Assembly (NCBI GenBank): GCA_025435555.1
Contig: JAIWWG010000010.1
Location: forward strand, 1 to 64,000
Reading direction: 5' to 3'
Length of the DNA: 64,000 nt
DNA from: Chytriomyces cf. hyalinus JEL632
Taxonomy: Eukaryota > Chytridiomycota > Chytridiomycetes > Chytridiales > Chytriomycetaceae
A model generated the notes under the pieces. It searched no databases, was not told the origin of the DNA, and saw nothing but the letters and a program-made list of their open reading frames with translations. Position numbers and translations under genes: made by a program. Positions 62,415-64,000 of this stretch are shown here, in pieces. Every line of letters begins with the position of its first letter. Position 1 is the stretch's first letter.

Positions 62415-62747
62415 TTGGACCAGAAGTATCAGCAACTTGTTGGAAACAAGCGCGCCTGAATTCGCAATGATTGCATTTTTGACGTACGTACGTTCGAACT
62501 TGAATACATTTATTGGAACTGGGAACTGTGCCGCCTCTCTTGCATTTCATTGTCTATATTGATACTGCTCGCATGTCTTGTGTGGGTGCCGGCACACCTT
62601 CCTTGACTACCCAGGGTGCTATTGGGGTCTATTGGGGTCTACCTCGATAAGCAATTGAACGATTGGCGCAGTTTTCAACGCACGCACCCAGCTGACATTA
62701 CATAATTCATGCTATTTATTTATTATTATTTACCACCTGAACACATT
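62415..62747. other. Convergent intergenic region
   Basis: Holds the 3' ends of the Tcd gene and the cyclin gene. A short tandem repeat GGGGTCTATT (twice, about 62622-62641) and a TATTTATTTATTATTATTTA tract (62714-62732, giving AATAAATAAA on the minus strand) are the only structure noted. No gene is seen. Confidence 0.5.
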
Positions 62748-63824
62748 TTACAAAAGCATTGACCATCTTCGCACTGTCCGGCACCACTCTCCAAACTCCT
62801 GACTGCCGACGCCGATATCAAACATCAAAAACTCCAACGCATCCCTTTTGATCTGGAAAATGCCGCCAGCGCCGTCCATCATGTCTTCAACGCGTGTGCT
62901 TGCGACTGTCGCAGACATGGACCCATCCACAGGGATACCACTCCATTCGGCCCAGAGTTTAAGCGATAAAGGATGATCTGATGAGTACTGGTCGGCGAGG
63001 ACGAGCCCTGCAACCAGCAGGCGTGCCGGCGAGTGAAGTGAAATGGGAATGCAATTTTGGTTCGGGACCGATCTTGGACCTGAAACAGCCCCACAGCCAA
63101 GCTTGATCGAAATTCCCGAATTGGCGACTGAGCCGCGTCTGCTGTTTGTGCCACCAAAACCGTCCGCGAAACTTGTTTTGCCAACTGACGCTCCAGACAC
63201 GCTGGTCAAGATGCGATGGACAAGCAGGAGTGCATGCATAACGACAAAGGGGGAACTTGGGGTAATGCTGTTCCCGTTGAGTGCTCTTGCTCCGAAGACC
63301 GACAGAGCGTGTACGTGATGCTTCAAGAGCATTGTGTTCCCGTTTGGTGCTAGACGGCGGTGCAGCTGGGTTGCCGGGAGGGCGTTGGCGGGAGGGTTGT
63401 GAGATACTAGGGCAAGTGTTGTTCTTGTGGCGAGAACTGCGAGTGACGAGTGCGTTTGTGCTGAGAGAGTGATTGGGAGCGGGGTGCGAGCTGGAGGTAG
63501 CGAGAGAGAAGTGTTGGTTTCTTTGGGTTGGAATGTTTGGGCTGTGATGGCTTCTCTTGCCTGGACCGGTTGAACCGACCCTCGAGGCGAGTCGTCGTCA
63601 GCCTCACCCGATGAGGTCGAGATTGGTGATGAAGAGCCTGATGATGATGCTGAACTTGAACTTGTCTCGGCGGAGGAGATATCGGTGGGGCAGTTGCTGT
63701 AAAATGCCAAGTACTGACGCTGGGGGATACTTCGCATCCTGGCTGGGGAGGCGTGCTTCAGCAGAGGCGCTAGAGGTGCGTGTAGAGGTGTCAAATCTGG
63801 TAGGGGCGAGCCGGTGCAGGACAT
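62748..63824 (-). CDS. PCL/Pho80-like cyclin
   Basis: Single long exon, 358 residues from ATG 63822-63824. The N-terminal half is Ser/Pro-rich and disordered. The second half has a cyclin-box pattern of the fungal Pho80/Pcl type: FVVMHALLLVHRILTSV, then a variable insert, HSPARLLVAGLVLADQYSSDHPLSLKLWAEWSGIP, a second insert and IKRDALEFLMFDIGVGSQEFGEWCRTVRRW. Such cyclins partner Pho85/CDK5-like kinases in phosphate and polarity control. The two inserts inside the box are unusual. The 5' leader holds two short uORFs, which a GTAATT...ACACAG intron (about 63828-63907) would remove. Confidence 0.65.
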   Translation of the reverse strand: MSCTGSPLPDLTPLHAPLAPLLKHASPARMRSIPQRQYLAFYSNCPTDISSAETSSSSASSSGSSSPISTSSGEADDDSPRGSVQPVQAREAITAQTFQPKETNTSLSLPPARTPLPITLSAQTHSSLAVLATRTTLALVSHNPPANALPATQLHRRLAPNGNTMLLKHHVHALSVFGARALNGNSITPSSPFVVMHALLLVHRILTSVSGASVGKTSFADGFGGTNSRRGSVANSGISIKLGCGAVSGPRSVPNQNCIPISLHSPARLLVAGLVLADQYSSDHPLSLKLWAEWSGIPVDGSMSATVASTRVEDMMDGAGGIFQIKRDALEFLMFDIGVGSQEFGEWCRTVRRWSMLL

Positions 63825-63987
63825 TTCTCTGTGTGAGGATCCGTCAGTGCCATGGTTGCAAGCGAGGGACAAAACAGGTGAGATACCTTTCTTTACATAA
63901 TCAATTACCTCTGGGTAAGGACGGAGGCCGGCTGTTGATGCGTGTTTGGAGGTGCTGTATTTGGAACAATGGAAGGCAGCAGTCTCC

Positions 63988-63996
63988 TTTTATAAA
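63988..63996 (-). promoter_or_regulatory. TATA box of the cyclin gene
   Basis: On the minus strand TTTATAAAAGG lies about 165 bp before the presumed start codon, at the window edge. The distance allows a 5' UTR of about 130 nt, with or without the suggested leader intron. Confidence 0.5.
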
Positions 63997-64000
63997 CTGG

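Overview
The window is nuclear DNA from a compact eukaryotic genome. Genes are split by many short GT-AG introns (mostly about 45-70 bp), intergenic gaps are often under 200 bp, and poly(A)-like AATAAA motifs sit close to stop codons. I infer an early-diverging, probably flagellated (zoosporic) fungus or a close relative. Fungal-looking genes are an Och1-type GT32 glycosyltransferase, a PCL/Pho80-like cyclin, a DUF2408/UPF0662-like protein and a Tcd-type dehydratase. Genes that I recall as generally lost from yeasts and moulds but kept in flagellated lineages are MCM8, a SAM-domain kinesin-13, a phosphorylase-kinase regulatory subunit and a Dpy-30-motif protein. The lineage is an inference; no rRNA is present to settle it.

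Layout. 0-3 kb: 3' part of a phosphorylase kinase regulatory subunit gene and a small mitochondrial-ribosomal-protein-like gene. 3-9.3 kb: an snRNA neighbourhood with two identical U2 genes, one U1, one U5 and a U5-like remnant, interleaved with a Dpy-30-motif protein and UDP-glucose dehydrogenase. 9.5-17.5 kb: UGGT (ER glycoprotein folding sensor) and a divergent pyruvate kinase, head to head 70 bp apart. 17.7-22.1 kb: MCM8 and an unknown membrane protein. 22.6-28.7 kb: a duplicated block (GT32 gene, small helical gene, MFS transporter) in which each copy appears to have lost a different gene. 28.7-43.2 kb: a secreted Cys-containing protein, NC2-beta (Dr1), coatomer alpha, ribosomal protein eL29, the DUF2408-like protein, KLHDC4/Kel3 and BOP1. 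43.4-52.1 kb: two oligopeptidase B paralogues flanking an EXO1-like nuclease and a divergently transcribed unknown gene. 52.4-64 kb: kinesin-13, a PIAS/Siz SUMO ligase, tRNA-Ala, a short-tailed H2A variant, a phosducin-like protein, a Tcd-like E1-fold enzyme and a cyclin.

Functional themes. Most genes are housekeeping: splicing RNAs; ER/Golgi glycosylation and traffic (UGDH, UGGT, GT32, COPA); DNA replication and repair (MCM8, EXO1); ribosome biogenesis (BOP1, KLHDC4, eL29). They are not an operon-like pathway. The most unusual features are: (i) the linked U1/U5/U2 genes, which share a TATA-type promoter layout and a common downstream element with core ATGATGAAA that looks like a lineage-specific 3' box; (ii) 6-nt and 9-nt microexons; (iii) a pyruvate kinase with two catalytic residues replaced; (iv) a gene-conversion-like tract confined to one exon of the oligopeptidase pair; (v) a 41-bp bidirectional intergenic region built around an inverted repeat. 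Exon boundaries were inferred by eye from splice consensus, reading frame and family conservation. No transposon, virus-derived element or CRISPR array was recognised.
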